A DNA stretch of 7,260 bases, taken from contig NZ_LSJA01000290.1 in NCBI RefSeq assembly GCF_001556515.1, forward strand, positions 1-7,260. Reading direction: 5' to 3'. The notes under the pieces are model-generated. The model worked only from the letters and a program-made list of their open reading frames with translations, was not told the DNA's origin and made no database searches. Position 1 is the first letter of the stretch; each line of letters opens with the position of its first letter. The position numbers and the translations under genes were made by a program. Below, piece after piece: positions 5,617 to 7,260 of the stretch. This DNA is from Caulobacter sp. CCH9-E1. GTDB taxonomy: Bacteria; Pseudomonadota; Alphaproteobacteria; Caulobacterales; Caulobacteraceae.

Positions 5617-6879
5617 ATGACTCTCATCATGCGTGGACAGCTGCGTTTCGCGGCCGTGAGCGTGGTCGCGATTGTCGGCGCGTTGGCGTCCGCTCGCGGC
5701 GCGGCGGCCGATCCGGCGCCGCCTTTCAAGGACCTTCTCGCCCAGGCGCAAGCCAATGCCCCAAGGCTCGCCGAAGCCGCCGCCGGCGTGCGCCAGGCCG
5801 AGGGCCTGGCTCGTCAGGCTGGCGCTCGACCCAATCCCACCGTCGGGATGGAGATCGAGAACTTCAGCGGCAGCGGCGTCTATAGCGGCGCGAACAATGC
5901 CGAGACGACCTTTTCGCTGAGCCAGCCGCTCGAAGTCGGGGGCAAGCGCGGCGCGCGGGTCGCCGCCGGTCGGGCGGCTCTCGATGCTGCACGGGCGCGG
6001 CTGGTCCAGTCGAAGGCCGATTTCGCCTTCGCTCTGGCCGACGCCTACGCCCAGGCCGAAGCCGCCGAACGCCGGGTCGCCCTGGCCGAAGAGGCCGTGA
6101 CGCTGTCCGACGAGACCCTGCGCGCCTCCCGAGCTCTGGTCGACGCGGGCAAAGAGGCCGAACTGCGAACCCTCCAGGCGCAAGCCGCGCTCACCGGCGC
6201 GCGCGCGTCGTTGGAAGAAGCGCGGGCCGAGCGGACGGGCGCCTTCTCGCGGCTCACCGCTCTCGTCGGATCGACCACGCCCTACACCTCGCTCAGCGAC
6301 AGCCTGCTGACCAACCCCAAGGTCACGAGCCAGCCGGGCGACATCGACGCGCTGTCGACGCCCGCCGTTCTGGCGGCCGAGGCCGATCGCGAAGCCGCCG
6401 CCCGTCGCGTGCGCATCGAGCGGACCCGCGCTGTGCCGGACGTCACGGTCTCGGCCGGCGTTCGCCGGTTCAGCGGCGACGACTCCACGGCCTTGGTCGC
6501 GGGCGTGTCGCTTCCGATCCCGGTCTTCGACCAGAACCGCGGCAACATCACCGCCGCCCAAGGCGAGCTGCAGGCCGCCGAGGCTCGGCTCAATGCCGCG
6601 CGGTTCGACGCCGAGGCCGACATCCGCACGGCCCGCTTCCAGCTGGGCGCGGCCCAGTCGCGCGCCGACGCGGCCGGCCAGGGCGAAACCAGCGCCGCCG
6701 AAGCCTTCCGCCTCACGCGGATCGCCTACGAGTCCGGCAAGGCCCCCCTTGTCGAACTAATCAATGCGCGCCGGTCCCTGGCCGAAGCGCGTGACCAAAC
6801 CATTCAGGCCCAATTGGCGCGCGTTCGCGCCGAGGCCGACCTGGCGCGCCTGCAAGGCCGCCTCTTCGGAGATCGCTGA
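5617..6879 (+). CDS. czcC: Outer-membrane factor of an RND metal efflux system (CzcC type, TolC family)
   Basis: A 420-residue outer-membrane channel component that would join an RND pump and a periplasmic adaptor to export divalent metals out of the cell. A signal peptide ends near ARGAAA (26-31). The mature part has two OEP repeats (about 40-225 and 245-415) rich in alanine-coiled helices. Recognisable CzcC-like stretches are RPNPTVGMEIENFSG, FSLSQPLEVGGKRGAR, LPIPVFDQNRGNI and YESGKAPLVELINARRSL. There is no cysteine, so it is not a lipoprotein like some other outer-membrane factors. The ATG at 5617 has AGGA (5603-5606) 10 bases upstream. A second ATG four codons later would be further from that site. 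The gene overlaps the adaptor gene by one base (TGATG), a sign of translational coupling. Metal specificity (Co/Zn/Cd, Ni) cannot be read from this component. Confidence 0.93.
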   Translation: MTLIMRGQLRFAAVSVVAIVGALASARGAAADPAPPFKDLLAQAQANAPRLAEAAAGVRQAEGLARQAGARPNPTVGMEIENFSGSGVYSGANNAETTFSLSQPLEVGGKRGARVAAGRAALDAARARLVQSKADFAFALADAYAQAEAAERRVALAEEAVTLSDETLRASRALVDAGKEAELRTLQAQAALTGARASLEEARAERTGAFSRLTALVGSTTPYTSLSDSLLTNPKVTSQPGDIDALSTPAVLAAEADREAAARRVRIERTRAVPDVTVSAGVRRFSGDDSTALVAGVSLPIPVFDQNRGNITAAQGELQAAEARLNAARFDAEADIRTARFQLGAAQSRADAAGQGETSAAEAFRLTRIAYESGKAPLVELINARRSLAEARDQTIQAQLARVRAEADLARLQGRLFGDR

Positions 6880-7260
6880 TGCGCAAGTCCAACTCCTCGA
6901 ACCGGCAGTTGCTGCTGGCCGGCGCGGCCGTGGTGGTCGTGGCGATCGCCGCCTTCTCGGTCGGCAAGATGTCGGGCGGCAAACCCGCCGAGACCGCGAC
7001 CGCTGAAAAGCCGGCGGCGGCAGCTCCCGCGGCCGGACCCCAGAGCCTGTCGATGGGCCCCGAGCGCATCACCGCCTCGGGCGTCCAACTGCAGACGGTC
7101 AACACCGGGGGCCTGGCTTCCGAGGTCGTCGCGCAGGCCACGGTCGAAGCCGAACCCGGTGGGGAGGCGGCTCTGACCGCCCGCGCCGCCGGTTCGATCA
7201 CCCGGATCACCAAGCGCCTCGGCGACCCCGTGCGGGCCGGCGAGACCCTGGCCCTGGTCT
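6879..7260 (+). CDS. czcB: Periplasmic adaptor of the RND efflux system (CzcB type), partial
   Basis: The first 127 codons of a membrane fusion protein, open to the window end. It has an N-terminal membrane anchor or signal segment (about 10-28, LLLAGAAVVVVAIAAF) and a flexible Ala/Pro/Glu-rich linker (32-55). The first part of the beta-barrel and lipoyl-like region follows, with SMGPERITASGVQLQTV and then ARAAGSITRITKRLGDPVRA (101-120), which is characteristic of the HlyD/CzcB group. The ATG overlaps the czcC stop codon by one base, and GGAG (6868-6871) lies 7 bases upstream. Gene order czcC-czcB predicts a czcA-type RND pump gene downstream of the window. No His-rich N-terminal metal-binding region, as in the Cupriavidus CzcB, is seen in the visible part. 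Confidence 0.9.
   Translation, partial: MRKSNSSNRQLLLAGAAVVVVAIAAFSVGKMSGGKPAETATAEKPAAAAPAAGPQSLSMGPERITASGVQLQTVNTGGLASEVVAQATVEAEPGGEAALTARAAGSITRITKRLGDPVRAGETLALV

Noticed and set aside
5545..6561. Minus-strand open frame of 338 codons opposite czcC
   Set aside because: It is antisense to a clear outer-membrane factor; the composition is that of a shadow frame and there is no ribosome site or motif.
1..7260. CRISPR array, tRNA, rRNA or riboswitch
   Set aside because: No regularly spaced repeats, cloverleaf with a CCA-type end, rRNA-like stretch or known riboswitch core was seen on either strand.

Overview
The window looks like a chromosomal segment of a GC-rich alphaproteobacterium, most likely Caulobacter or a close relative (Caulobacterales). 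This rests on codon use (heavy G/C at third positions), on the style of the proteins, and on the GC-rich intergenic palindrome at the left edge. It is an inference; no rRNA or other marker gene is present.

Left part (1-1577): ordinary chromosomal genes on the minus strand. A secreted M19-family membrane dipeptidase (80-1339) ends next to a strong GC hairpin. Its Shine-Dalgarno sequence sits in one arm of a second, smaller hairpin. Upstream of it lies only the last 54 codons of radC (1413-1577), cut off abruptly against an AT-rich tract. This break is the probable left edge of an accessory metal-resistance segment.

Middle part (1578-4891): after about 190 bases without a gene comes a CadR/PbrR-type MerR regulator (minus strand, 1768-2160). 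It is divergent from a compact CDF-like cation transporter (2228-2884) and a cytochrome c/FTR1 fusion permease (2936-4891). The regulator has three cysteines with CadR-like spacing. The divergent region holds a perfect 9-bp dyad in a MerR-type promoter with a 19-bp spacer, very like the lead/cadmium PbrR operator as I remember it. The permease resembles the PbrT/FTR1 uptake group, and a Fur-box-like AT-rich sequence overlaps its start.

Right part (4892-7260): a gene-poor stretch leads to a good sigma-70-like promoter and the start of a czc-type operon. The order is a small membrane-anchored Cys/His protein (5118-5555, CzcI-like in position), an outer-membrane factor (czcC, 5617-6879), and the beginning of a periplasmic adaptor (czcB, 6879 to the window end). 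The RND pump gene would be expected just beyond the window.

Taken together, the genes from 1768 onward form a metal-homeostasis cluster. A sensor recognises a soft divalent metal (Cd, Pb or Zn), a membrane transporter and an FTR1-type permease act at the inner membrane, and an RND tripartite pump exports metal across the envelope. The least described parts are the pairing of a CTD-less CDF with a cytochrome c/FTR1 permease under one MerR operator, the possible second control by Fur, and the small Cys/His protein ahead of czcC.
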